In this document: in pieces, positions 33,653 through 41,322 of the stretch | Layout: every line of letters starts with the position of its first letter | Position numbering within the stretch: the first letter of the stretch is position 1 | From: Clostridiales bacterium | GTDB taxonomy: Bacteria > Bacillota > Clostridia > Christensenellales > Borkfalkiaceae | Direction: 5' to 3' | Length of the DNA: 46,309 nucleotides | Assembly: GCA_015055525.1 (NCBI GenBank) | Contig: SVHZ01000012.1 | Location: forward strand, 1 to 46,309 | Position numbers and translations under genes: made by a program | The notes under the pieces: generated by a model | The model's database searches: none | What the model saw: only the letters and a program-made list of their open reading frames with translations | Told to the model about the DNA's origin: nothing

Positions 33653-35518
33653 ATGGACGGAATTGTGTTTTTTGTCGTTGCGATGATAGTGCTTGGTTGG
33701 GCTATTATTCTTGCAGTCGCAATTAATTTTACAAGGAAAAAAAGATTGGGCGTATTGAAACGTAGCCACTTTCTTATAGCGGGCGTGTTCCTTTCAAGCG
33801 CTATACTTTTTTTACCGATATATCGTGATATTTTTGGGTTAAATTCAATTACTTTCAAAACGGTTTTACTCTCAATACATAACGCGATAAGATTATTCGT
33901 AGTCGACGCTGATTTTGAAACGATTTCAGGCTTTATTCAAACGCTTGGCGGTGCGTACGCTAAGGCTTATGAAATAACGTTTGCAGTTCTTTTCGTATTA
34001 GCGCCCGCTCTTACCGCAACTTTCTTATTGTCGTTCTTGGGTGATTTTTCTTCTTATGCAAAATGTTTCTTCTCTTTCCATAAAGAAGCGTACGTTTTTT
34101 CAGACTTAAACGAACGTTCGCTCGCTCTTGCGAAAGATATAATTAAAAACAAAAAGGGTGTTTTAATAATTTTTACCGACGTTTTAACTAGTAACGACGA
34201 GTCGAACGATTTAGTTGAAAACGCTCGCGAACTCGGTGCAGTTTTATTCAAAAAGAGCATTGCCCACGTTCATTTTAACGCGCAATTAAAACGCAAGAAG
34301 ATTACCTTTTTTGCAATAAGCGAAAAGGAAGATGAAAACGTTTCGCATAGTTCCGCGCTTATTAAAAAATACGGAAATTTAGCAAATAGGGAACTTTATT
34401 TGTTCTCAATGACAAAGCAAAGTGAATTATTCCTTGAAAACATTGATAATTTCTATAAAATGAAGGTTAGAAGAGTTAATGAATCTTCATCGCTCGTTAA
34501 TAGATATTTATACGATAACGGCAAAGATATTTTCAATGGGACTCACGCAGAAGAAGACGGATTGAAAGTTATATCCGCAGTAGTTCTCGGCATGGGCTCT
34601 TACGGAACGCAAATGGCAAAGGCGCTCCCGTGGTTTTGCCAACTTCCAGGCTACCGTTTCAAACTCAACGTCTTTGATAAAGACGAGCATGCCGAATCAA
34701 GATTTAAGGCGTTATGCCCAGATTATCTCAACCCAAAATGTAATAAAGTTTACGTTGACGGCGAGGCGCAATACGATATAAACGTTCACTCTGGCATTGA
34801 TTTTAAGACTCACGAATTTGGTGAAGAACTGCAAAAAATTAAGGACGCGTCTTTCGTGTTCGTTGCCTTAGGTACTGATGAAGACAATATTGGATACGCA
34901 GTTCAAGCGAGAATGTATTTTGAAAGAATAGGCGTTCATCCTAAGATTGTAGCGGTTGTTTACGACGGCGAAAAAGTTAAGCAAATTAAAAACGCTACCT
35001 GCGCTACCGATAAGAAAAATCGTAAGTACGATATAGAATATACGGGAACTTTACAAGAACTTTATTCAGTTAACGTAATAATAAATTCCGAACTTGAAGA
35101 CAGGGCTGTTGACGTTCACATGGGATATTTTTCTAATGGCGATGAAACGTTAACCCCCGAACAGTTAAAAGAAAAAATAGCAAAACACATGAGAAGTTTT
35201 TATATGATAGAGTATAATTACAACTCGTCGTGCGCGTCGGCAATGCATAACAAGGTTAGAGTTGAATGTAAGATTGCAGGCGCTGATAAAGACCCCGCGG
35301 ATTTAACTAAAGAAGAGAAAGACCTTATGGAAAAGATTGAGCATAGAAGGTGGAACGCCTACACTCGTTCGTGTGGATACGTTTGGTCTAACTCTAAAAC
35401 TTCCGATTCTAGAAACGATTTAGCAAAAATGCACCACAATCTCGTTCCGTTTGAGGAATTAAGCAAAGAAGACAAAGAAAAAGACGCTAAAGTAACTTAT
35501 AAAAAGAAACAACAATAA
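33653..35518 (+). CDS. Membrane-anchored twin-Rossmann protein with C-terminal RyR domain
   Basis: A 621-aa protein. Transmembrane helices lie near residues 3-25, 38-57 and 106-128. A first Rossmann-like domain begins about 144 (YVFSDLNERSLALAKDI), and a second, TrkA-N-like, about 305 (AVVLGMGSYGTQMAKAL, a G-x-G-x2-G nucleotide motif). Residues 559-615 match a ryanodine-receptor repeat (RyR) domain: EHRRWNAYTRSCGY, then HHNLVPFEELSKEDKEKD. Bacterial RyR domains fused to TrkA-N-like domains have been proposed to sense nucleotides. There is no pore-forming Trk/K+ channel domain or partner gene. The start at 33653 has an AAGGAT site and lies after the promoter. It is monocistronic; an ion-flux or nucleotide-sensing role is inference. 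Confidence 0.75.
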   Translation: MDGIVFFVVAMIVLGWAIILAVAINFTRKKRLGVLKRSHFLIAGVFLSSAILFLPIYRDIFGLNSITFKTVLLSIHNAIRLFVVDADFETISGFIQTLGGAYAKAYEITFAVLFVLAPALTATFLLSFLGDFSSYAKCFFSFHKEAYVFSDLNERSLALAKDIIKNKKGVLIIFTDVLTSNDESNDLVENARELGAVLFKKSIAHVHFNAQLKRKKITFFAISEKEDENVSHSSALIKKYGNLANRELYLFSMTKQSELFLENIDNFYKMKVRRVNESSSLVNRYLYDNGKDIFNGTHAEEDGLKVISAVVLGMGSYGTQMAKALPWFCQLPGYRFKLNVFDKDEHAESRFKALCPDYLNPKCNKVYVDGEAQYDINVHSGIDFKTHEFGEELQKIKDASFVFVALGTDEDNIGYAVQARMYFERIGVHPKIVAVVYDGEKVKQIKNATCATDKKNRKYDIEYTGTLQELYSVNVIINSELEDRAVDVHMGYFSNGDETLTPEQLKEKIAKHMRSFYMIEYNYNSSCASAMHNKVRVECKIAGADKDPADLTKEEKDLMEKIEHRRWNAYTRSCGYVWSNSKTSDSRNDLAKMHHNLVPFEELSKEDKEKDAKVTYKKKQQ

Positions 35519-35546
35519 AAAAAGGAGTTCAATCGAACTCCTTTTT
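35519..35546. terminator. Bidirectional terminator
   Basis: AAAAAGGAGTTC and GAACTCCTTTTT form a 12-bp perfect stem with an AATC loop between the convergent RyR-protein and DUF4432 genes. Confidence 0.9.
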
Positions 35547-35554
35547 AATTTTGA

Positions 35555-36646
35555 TTAGAAACCTAATTTTTTAATTTTTTCTTGCATAATATCGGCGTCT
35601 TCTTTAGTAAGGTAACCCGTTTGCATAGTGTAAGTTACGCTCTCGCCTTTTTTAAGGTAGCGTTGTTGATTGTTTCTTTGGCAGTAAAGTTTGCCAAGGT
35701 GTTCGCTCGTTGCGGGGAGAACCATACCCATAGCATCTTCGTCTTCCGTTCTTGAAATCCATCTAGTACCGTATGGAAGTTCGCTAGGTCTATGAATAAC
35801 GTAAGTAGCCGTGCCGTCAGGATTTACTTGCATTGTGTAAGCATTTCCGTTTTCGTCTGCTTGATATTTAGCGCACATAACGATTTCAGGATGATAAGAT
35901 TGATCTTCACCGCCAACCGTATCCATAAGATAGGGGTTGTTATCAAGCATATCAAGATATCTATTAGTTTTGTCCCCATTTTCTTTTGACCAGTAGTTTT
36001 CAGGAACTTCGTGGTTGATTTTAATTTGCTTTCTATCTGCCGTGTAGCAAAGTTTAGCGCCGTCAACGGGGCGGTGGTTAATGTGGCAAAGATAGTAATA
36101 TTCAAGCGGAACGTCTTTATTGTTAGTGAACGTTACTTTAATATCAAGCCAAGTAGCATCGTCGTAAAGTTTAATCACGGGAACGAAATCGTAGTTGAGT
36201 TCAAAGCATGCCTTATGAGTGTAAACACCGGAAACTGCTATATAGTCCCCCTTTTCATCCGAGCCTGTTTCAACGAAAACGGTTTGGTATTTAGCGATGG
36301 GAAGTTCGCCGTGCGGAAGGTGAGTGTCTTCACTCGTAGGGTTACCCATAGCGGTAAGACCGCAATGCATTAAAAAGCAACCGTAAGATTCGCCGTAAAC
36401 TTGCTTACATTGAATAGGATCGCTATAAATTGATTTCATAGCGAGTTCTTTACCTAAAAACTCACAACTCCAAACCATTTGACCCATATAAGGAAGGATA
36501 GACGCGCTACCTTTTGAGTTTTTAATTTTGATTGCCTTAACGCCCGTGTCATAAGTAAAAATACTTGCTGAAAGGTTGCCAAACGTTACGACGTTCGTTT
36601 CTTTTTCCGACCAGAATTTTTCATATAAATAAGTTTTAGATTGCAT
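35555..36646 (-). CDS. DUF4432 family protein (aldose-1-epimerase-like fold)
   Basis: A 363-aa cytoplasmic beta-sandwich protein. Family features are SILPYMGQMVWSCEFLGKEL near the N terminus, a GCFLMHCGLTAMGNP strand, YYLCHINHRP and the final QTGYLTKEDAD. DUF4432 proteins resemble galactose mutarotases and usually sit among sugar-use genes; the exact sugar is unknown. It lies between unrelated genes and has an AAGGAG site. It is divergent from the cobalamin operon, and the 350-bp gap between them (36647-36996) holds the conserved promoter element, a second promoter and the riboswitch. I cannot identify its own promoter with confidence. Confidence 0.8.
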   Translation of the reverse strand: MQSKTYLYEKFWSEKETNVVTFGNLSASIFTYDTGVKAIKIKNSKGSASILPYMGQMVWSCEFLGKELAMKSIYSDPIQCKQVYGESYGCFLMHCGLTAMGNPTSEDTHLPHGELPIAKYQTVFVETGSDEKGDYIAVSGVYTHKACFELNYDFVPVIKLYDDATWLDIKVTFTNNKDVPLEYYYLCHINHRPVDGAKLCYTADRKQIKINHEVPENYWSKENGDKTNRYLDMLDNNPYLMDTVGGEDQSYHPEIVMCAKYQADENGNAYTMQVNPDGTATYVIHRPSELPYGTRWISRTEDEDAMGMVLPATSEHLGKLYCQRNNQQRYLKKGESVTYTMQTGYLTKEDADIMQEKIKKLGF

Positions 36647-36664
36647 AAAAATCTCCTTATAATT

Positions 36665-36730
36665 ATTGTGTTTTTGTATAACAACTTTGTCGTTTTGTTT
36701 CTTTTATTCGTTAGATTATCGTTGTATAAT
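36665..36730 (+). promoter_or_regulatory. Promoter with conserved upstream element (copy A)
   Basis: Bases 36665-36705 match the element at 15136-15176 at 36 of 41 positions, and a perfect TATAAT follows at 36725-36730 with identical spacing. The -35 is poor. It would start transcription near 36737, upstream of the consensus promoter at 36773, and could give the cobalamin operon a second, regulated start. Confidence 0.6.
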
Positions 36731-36772
36731 GTAAATACGCAAACGAAAATCAGACATTTGTATTGTATCACA

Positions 36773-36801
36773 TTGACAAAATAAAATCAATATGATAAAA
36801 T
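36773..36801 (+). promoter_or_regulatory. Main promoter of the cobalamin-riboswitch operon
   Basis: A perfect TTGACA (36773-36778), 17-bp spacer and TAAAAT (36796-36801). The predicted start point is about 10 bases upstream of the riboswitch P1 stem. Confidence 0.8.
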
Positions 36802-36816
36802 AAATTTAACAAATAT

Positions 36817-36908
36817 ATCAAACGCCAAGGGGTTTACCCGTAGGGGAAGTGTGGCGCAAATCCACCGCAACAGTCATTGCCGTATAGTCGGAATGCCTAC
36901 CGTTTGAT
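36817..36908 (+). promoter_or_regulatory. Cobalamin riboswitch aptamer
   Basis: The closing P1 helix is perfect: ATCAAACG (36817-36824) with CGTTTGAT (36901-36908). Between them are the conserved pieces of a cobalamin element: AGGGGAAG, GCGCAAATCCACCGC, CAACAGTC and AGTCGGAATGCC. The downstream genes (DUF4430 and an ECF S component) fit B12 uptake. By analogy, adenosylcobalamin or another corrinoid would switch the operon off. Confidence 0.85.
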
Positions 36909-36941
36909 GAATTTATCTAATCGTTTTGGGCAATAGAAAGC

Positions 36942-36975
36942 GAGAGATAGCCGTTTTTTTGGCACTCTCTCTTTT
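36942..36975 (+). terminator. Likely riboswitch expression-platform terminator
   Basis: GAGAGATAGCC and GGCACTCTCTC pair except for two central positions around a T-rich loop, followed by TTTTC. It lies between the aptamer and the AAAGGAG site, as expected for a conditional terminator. Confidence 0.55.
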
Positions 36976-36996
36976 CTTAGGAAAGGAGATTTTTTT

Positions 36997-37575
36997 ATGA
37001 AAAAATTATTAAAAAACACTAAACTTTTGTTACTTATTGCATCGATAATCGTTGCAATCGCAATGGCGTTAATTTACGTTTTTGCCGTTATGCCAAAAGG
37101 CGTTGAAGGGGAAAAGAATATAACGCTAAAAATCAATTATGCGGAAAATCAATACGCTTATAATCTGACTACCGATAAAGAAACGGTATTTGAAGTGTTG
37201 ACTGAGTATAATGAAATTTACGACTTAAAACTCGTAACCGACGATACTGGTTACGGCGCGTTTATAACTTCGATGAAAGGCGTTTCTCAAGACGTTGAAA
37301 AAGGATATTACTATTCTTATACATTAAACGGCGCTTACGCGCCAAATGGAATTTCCACCCAAACGATAAAAGACGGCGACGTTTTAGAGTTTAGGTATTC
37401 ATATACCGAGTACGATGAGAATTGGAATATTGTAAGCGATACGCTTATGGGAAAGGGAGAAACGGCCGGTTATATTAAAACTTTGGTTATTATGATTTCA
37501 ATTGCCGGCGTAATTTTGATTGCAGGCGTTGCGTACTTTGTAGTTTGCAAGATAAGAGAAAAAAGAGATGTTTAA
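36997..37575 (+). CDS. DUF4430 membrane-anchored protein, probable corrinoid-binding
   Basis: A 192-aa protein with an N-terminal signal-anchor (residues 9-30), an extracellular DUF4430 domain (about 38-145) and a C-terminal membrane helix (about 160-183). The DUF4430 signature is the run from KETVFEVL through YYYSYTLNGAYAPNGISTQTIKDGDVLEFRY read in parts. The fold is related to the C-terminal cobalamin-binding domain of transcobalamin and intrinsic factor. Placement directly behind a cobalamin riboswitch and 8 bases overlapping an ECF S component supports a role in capturing B12 or other corrinoids outside the cell (inference). A strong AAAGGAG site precedes the ATG. Confidence 0.85.
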   Translation: MKKLLKNTKLLLLIASIIVAIAMALIYVFAVMPKGVEGEKNITLKINYAENQYAYNLTTDKETVFEVLTEYNEIYDLKLVTDDTGYGAFITSMKGVSQDVEKGYYYSYTLNGAYAPNGISTQTIKDGDVLEFRYSYTEYDENWNIVSDTLMGKGETAGYIKTLVIMISIAGVILIAGVAYFVVCKIREKRDV

Positions 37576-38074
37576 GTCGGCTAAAAGACTGGCGTTTGCG
37601 GGGGTTATGGGCGCTCTGCTCGTCGTGGGGAAATTTGCTTTATCGTTTATTCCGAACGTTGAAGTTGTAACAACTCTACTTATTGCATACTGTTTCGTTT
37701 TTGGGTTTGACGGAGTTGTTGCTTCGCTCGTTTTTTGCTTGGCTGACGTAATTTTGTATCCGCCGTCGATAGACGTAATTATAAGTTACTTTATATATTG
37801 GAATTTGCTTGCAATAACCGTTGCGATATTTAAGGAACTTAAAATAAAAAACTTCGTTGCCCATTTTTTGACGGCGTGTGTGTACACGTTATTGTTTGGC
37901 GTTATAACGTCGCTATTAAACTCGTTGTTTTACGGCGTTCCGTTTGGGGTGGTGTACGTAGCGGGATTGTATTTTTACGCAATCCATCTTGTTTCAACTA
38001 GCGTGTTTATGTTAGTTGGATTTAAGCCCATAACCAAACTTTTAGAGAAAATTAAAACTTCCGCAAACGTTTAA
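37568..38074 (+). CDS. ECF transporter S component, probably for cobalamin or a corrinoid
   Basis: A 168-aa membrane protein with about six helices, the size and hydrophobicity of an energy-coupling-factor substrate-binding subunit. The N terminus KRLAFAGVMGALLVVGKF carries the Ala-rich first helix that contacts the shared T component. No EcfA or EcfT gene is nearby, so it would use a module encoded elsewhere (group II). It overlaps the DUF4430 gene by 8 bases and is under the same riboswitch, which makes a corrinoid the likeliest substrate. The last codons form the left arm of the terminator. Confidence 0.85.
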   Translation: MFKSAKRLAFAGVMGALLVVGKFALSFIPNVEVVTTLLIAYCFVFGFDGVVASLVFCLADVILYPPSIDVIISYFIYWNLLAITVAIFKELKIKNFVAHFLTACVYTLLFGVITSLLNSLFYGVPFGVVYVAGLYFYAIHLVSTSVFMLVGFKPITKLLEKIKTSANV

Positions 38075-38089
38075 GTTTGCGGAAGTTTT
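38054..38089. terminator. Bidirectional terminator overlapping the ECF S gene end
   Basis: AAAACTTCCGCAAAC and GTTTGCGGAAGTTTT form a 15-bp perfect stem. The left arm is within the final codons of the ECF gene, and the hairpin also ends the minus-strand gene from 39340. Confidence 0.9.
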
Positions 38090-38092
38090 TTA

Positions 38093-39340
38093 TTAACAGT
38101 CTTTTTCTCTACCGATGCAAATATTATCAACTTTTCTATCGCGCAACGCCTTTTCGGGGTGCGGAGCGGTTTCAAATCTAAAATCTTCGCCGTGTTTAGA
38201 AATGTGAAGTTCAATAACCTTGTGGCTTGGCGAACTGCTTGGATTTCTAACCGCTTGCTTTTGATAAAGGTCGAAAGTGTTGTTTTTAGCAAGGGCGGAA
38301 ACGTCTATATAATTTTCCCTTTGAGAAGTAAGCCTAATTCCTTTTAATACTTCACGGATATAGTCCTTGTTTTCCTTAAAAGATAAAAGTTCTGGAAATT
38401 CAAGAGTTATTAAAACTTCTTGGTAATGCTTGCCTTCGTATTTATATAAAAGTTCGGCAATCTTTTTAAGGTGAATAAGTTCGTCTTGGTAATGTTGTTC
38501 CCATAAAACTTTAAGGTATTTATCCGTTTCGTCACGATAGCAAGAATAGTAGAGATAACACTCGGTATATTCGTGCATGAGCGCGCATTCAAGCCAAGTT
38601 GAGTTTGGGTCTTTCAAACTTTCATAGCCAGATACGTGCTGTTCTTCAATCATAGCAATTTCAGAATAAATTTTGCGTCCCTTTTCGTTCTTATAGAACG
38701 AACCAACGTTCATATAATAGTTCATAGTTTGTTGTTCGGCGGCGGTTATGATGTTTACGTTCATTTTAGTAATCGGGTTTGCGAGCATAAAGTTTACCGG
38801 TTTTCTAATATCGTCAAACGGGTGGCGATGCTCTGAAACAGTTGGGCGACCGGGCATAATTTCCGTGTAACTTCCAACTAAATTTTTATAGTTTTCCTTT
38901 TCGTCAAGTTCTAAAAGATTTGTAAAACGATAAAGGTGGTCAAAGTCTTCAAGAAGGGCAAAATCAAGTTGATTTTTAACGGAAAAATCCTTTTCGCGCT
39001 TTGCTAAAATTGCGGTTAAATCAATGGCTAACTGTTCGTAAGAAAGTGTTGTTTCCAATATGCTTTCGTTAATGGGTTTTAACGAAGAAATTCTCTTTTG
39101 CTGTTGCTGTTCAACACGGCGAATTTCGGCAATTTCTCTCCTGAGTTCGTTGTTAGAACAATGCCTTGCAAATTGATGGTAAAACCAGTTGCTTTCAAAC
39201 TCAGTTCCGTTCATTAAAATAATTCTCGTTTTAGAGTATGGGTCGGTTTGATACTTGTCGTAACTTTTGAGCGCCAAACTCGATAGTGGGTAATATCTTA
39301 ATTTTTGATTGGGTAAATTTTCAAATGGATTAATTTTCAT
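38093..39340 (-). CDS. Ferritin-like (diiron-type) protein with repeated E-x2-H motifs
   Basis: A 415-aa, mostly helical soluble protein. Long helices carry carboxylate/histidine pairs typical of ferritin-like four-helix bundles: LEDFDHLYR, AAEQQTMNYY, IEEQHVSGYE, HEYTECYLYYS and EQHYQDELIHLKK. They are numerous enough for two bundles or one large one, so a di-iron or di-manganese site is plausible. I do not recognise a named enzyme. The Met at 39340 has an AAGGAG site 8 bases upstream; the frame extends 11 codons further but through that site. It is monocistronic and convergent with the B12 operon. An oxygenase, oxidase or metal-storage role is open. Confidence 0.65.
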   Translation of the reverse strand: MKINPFENLPNQKLRYYPLSSLALKSYDKYQTDPYSKTRIILMNGTEFESNWFYHQFARHCSNNELRREIAEIRRVEQQQQKRISSLKPINESILETTLSYEQLAIDLTAILAKREKDFSVKNQLDFALLEDFDHLYRFTNLLELDEKENYKNLVGSYTEIMPGRPTVSEHRHPFDDIRKPVNFMLANPITKMNVNIITAAEQQTMNYYMNVGSFYKNEKGRKIYSEIAMIEEQHVSGYESLKDPNSTWLECALMHEYTECYLYYSCYRDETDKYLKVLWEQHYQDELIHLKKIAELLYKYEGKHYQEVLITLEFPELLSFKENKDYIREVLKGIRLTSQRENYIDVSALAKNNTFDLYQKQAVRNPSSSPSHKVIELHISKHGEDFRFETAPHPEKALRDRKVDNICIGREKDC

Positions 39341-39420
39341 ATACTTAGACTCCTTTTTGATAATTGTTGTCAAAGTGGCGAAAATATATACAAAAAATGT
39401 AAAAACATATCTTTTGTTAC

Positions 39421-39448
39421 TTTACAAATTTTGAAAATGTGTTACAAT
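39421..39448 (+). promoter_or_regulatory. Promoter of the eda-kdgK operon
   Basis: TTTACA (39421-39426), 16-bp spacer, TACAAT (39443-39448), followed by TTGGAG and the ATG at 39486. Confidence 0.6.
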
Positions 39449-39485
39449 ATTTATGTAATAAAAATTTAAGCGATTGGAGTTTTAT

Positions 39486-40067
39486 ATGGACGTTAAAGTT
39501 ATACCCGTTGTGGTTATAAATAAGGTTGAAGACACTATTCCTACTATGCAAGCGCTCTGTGACGGCAATCTTCCCGTTGCCGAAATCACTTTTAGAACGG
39601 CTTGTGCTGAAGAAGCTATTAAAACGGCTACTTCTAACTTTCCCGATATGTACGTTGGCGCAGGCACGGTTATTAACCTTGATCAATGCGTAAGAGCGCA
39701 CAAGGCAGGCGCTAAGTTCATCGTTTCGCCGGGTCTTTCAAAAGAAGTTGCTCTTTACTGTAATGAAAACAATCTTCCTTACTATCCCGGTTGCGTAACG
39801 CCAACTGAGATTATGCAAGCGATTGACCTTGGGCTTAAAGTAGTTAAATTCTTCCCCGCAAACGTTTACGGTGGTCTTAAAGCGGTTAAGGCGTTAGCAG
39901 GTCCGTTCCCGCAAATTAAGTTTATTCCGACGGGTGGGGTTAGCCTTGAAAACTTGAAAGAGTTTTTAGACTGCGATAAAATTTTCGCCGTTGGCGGTAG
40001 TTGGATGATGAAAGGCGATATCAAAGAAAATTGCCTTCAAATAGATAAAGTTATTAAAGGAGAATAA
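39486..40067 (+). CDS. eda: 2-dehydro-3-deoxyphosphogluconate (KDPG) aldolase
   Basis: Splits KDPG into pyruvate and glyceraldehyde 3-phosphate, the last step of the Entner-Doudoroff and uronate pathways. The 193-aa protein has the class I aldolase residues E33 (AEITFRT) and the Schiff-base K121 (VVKFFPANV), plus GAGTV, VSPG, YYPGCVTPTE and PTGGV loops. The ATG at 39486 follows TTGGAG; a TTG start upstream overlaps the site and is rejected. KDG kinase follows 7 bases later, so this pair channels 2-keto-3-deoxygluconate from pectin or other uronates into glycolysis. Confidence 0.95.
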   Translation: MDVKVIPVVVINKVEDTIPTMQALCDGNLPVAEITFRTACAEEAIKTATSNFPDMYVGAGTVINLDQCVRAHKAGAKFIVSPGLSKEVALYCNENNLPYYPGCVTPTEIMQAIDLGLKVVKFFPANVYGGLKAVKALAGPFPQIKFIPTGGVSLENLKEFLDCDKIFAVGGSWMMKGDIKENCLQIDKVIKGE

Positions 40068-40074
40068 TTATATT

Positions 40075-41097
40075 ATGGCAAAAGTTGTTACTTTCGGCGA
40101 ACTTATGTTAAGACTCGCTCCCGAAGGATATTACAGATTCCTTCAAGCGGAAAAATATCTCGCTACTTTTGGTGGCGCGGAAGCAAACGTTGCGGTGTCA
40201 CTTGCAAACTATGGGGTTGACGTTGCGTTCTGTTCAAAACTTCCAGAACACGAAATCGGTCAATCTGTAGTTAACTCTCTTAGAAAATTCGGGGTTGACA
40301 CTTCTAAAATCGTTCGCGGTGGCGAAAGAGTTGGCGTTTACTATTGCGAAAAAGGCGCATCTCAAAGACCAAGTAAGGTTATTTACGATAGAGCGTATTC
40401 TGCAATCGCTATGGCAAAGCCTGAAGACTTTGATTGGGATAAGATTTTTGAAGGTTGCGAGTGGTTCCACTTCACAGGTATTACTCCGGCACTTTCAGAC
40501 AGTATGGCAGAAATTACCTTAACTGCGTTAAAAGAAGCAAAGAAGAGAAACATTACCGTTTCTACTGACCTTAACTATCGTAAAAAATTATGGTCTAAAG
40601 AAAAAGCAGGTAAGGTTATGAGTGAACTTTGCCCTTACGTTGATTATTGTATTGCAAACGAAGAAGACGCGAAAGACGTTTTTGGTATCGAGGCGGACAA
40701 TACTGATATCAACAGCGGTAAACTCAACAGAGAAGGTTACATTTCAGTTGCTAAAAAACTTACCGATAAATTTAATTTCAAAGGCGTTGCAATCACGTTA
40801 AGAGAAAGTTTATCCGCTAACGACAATAATTGGTCGGCTATGCTTTACACGGGTGGCGAGGCATATTTTAGCAAGAAGTATGCCGTTCACATCGTTGATA
40901 GAGTTGGCGGTGGCGATAGTTTTGGCGGTGGTTTAATTTACTCGTTATTAAACGGTTACGGCGCGCAAGAAACTATTGAATTTGCAGTTGCTGCAAGTTG
41001 CTTGAAGCACTCAATAGAAGGCGACTATAACTTAGTTTCGGTTGACGAAGTTAAAAAACTTGCCGGTGGCGACGCATCAGGACGCGTTCAAAGATAA
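40075..41097 (+). CDS. kdgK: 2-keto-3-deoxygluconate kinase (PfkB family)
   Basis: Phosphorylates 2-keto-3-deoxygluconate to KDPG for the aldolase encoded just upstream. A 340-aa ribokinase-fold enzyme: the N-terminal PfkB signature is GGAEANVAVSLANYG, the substrate region has RVGVYYCEKGA, and the C-terminal signature DRVGGGDSFGGGL carries the catalytic Asp. An AAAGGAG site lies at the end of the aldolase gene. Specificity is inferred from the eda partner; other PfkB sugars are possible but less likely. Confidence 0.9.
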   Translation: MAKVVTFGELMLRLAPEGYYRFLQAEKYLATFGGAEANVAVSLANYGVDVAFCSKLPEHEIGQSVVNSLRKFGVDTSKIVRGGERVGVYYCEKGASQRPSKVIYDRAYSAIAMAKPEDFDWDKIFEGCEWFHFTGITPALSDSMAEITLTALKEAKKRNITVSTDLNYRKKLWSKEKAGKVMSELCPYVDYCIANEEDAKDVFGIEADNTDINSGKLNREGYISVAKKLTDKFNFKGVAITLRESLSANDNNWSAMLYTGGEAYFSKKYAVHIVDRVGGGDSFGGGLIYSLLNGYGAQETIEFAVAASCLKHSIEGDYNLVSVDEVKKLAGGDASGRVQR

Positions 41098-41106
41098 AGA
41101 TTAATA

Positions 41107-41133
41107 GGGTGGACTATGCGTCCACCCATTTTT
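41107..41133 (+). terminator. Terminator of eda-kdgK
   Basis: GGGTGGAC and GTCCACCC flank TATGC, followed by ATTTTTG. Confidence 0.85.
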
Positions 41134-41169
41134 GATAATAAAAATTTTTTAATTGCTCATAATTAAATT

Positions 41170-41322
41170 ATGAACAATAACAACAATAACGATAAAGAAC
41201 AATTTGACACTTTGGATAGTATTTGCTGGGGCTTGTTTGAAAGGACGGGGCGTATAGGCTACTACTTTTTATACAACGAGGCAATTAAAAAGAAAGAAAA
41301 GGATAAAGACAAGAAGGAGTAA
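41170..41322 (+). CDS. yqzL: YqzL-like small protein
   Basis: A 50-aa protein. Its core, CWGLFERTGRIGYYFLYNEAI, is what YqzL-type proteins look like (aromatic, F..TG...YYLLY), and in Bacillus and many Clostridia yqzL lies directly before recO, as here. The N terminus is an Asn run and the C terminus is Lys-rich. The stop codon is immediately followed by the recO ATG, and the recO ribosome-binding site (AAGGAG) is inside this gene. No ribosome-binding site precedes its own ATG; a CATAAT at 41158-41163 would place a start point at the ATG itself. The function is unknown in all species. Confidence 0.8.
   Translation: MNNNNNNDKEQFDTLDSICWGLFERTGRIGYYFLYNEAIKKKEKDKDKKE

Noticed and set aside
36011-36373. 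A 120-codon plus-strand frame opposite the DUF4432 gene
   Set aside because: It is a shadow of a well-supported gene, with no promoter or ribosome-binding site and no recognisable protein.
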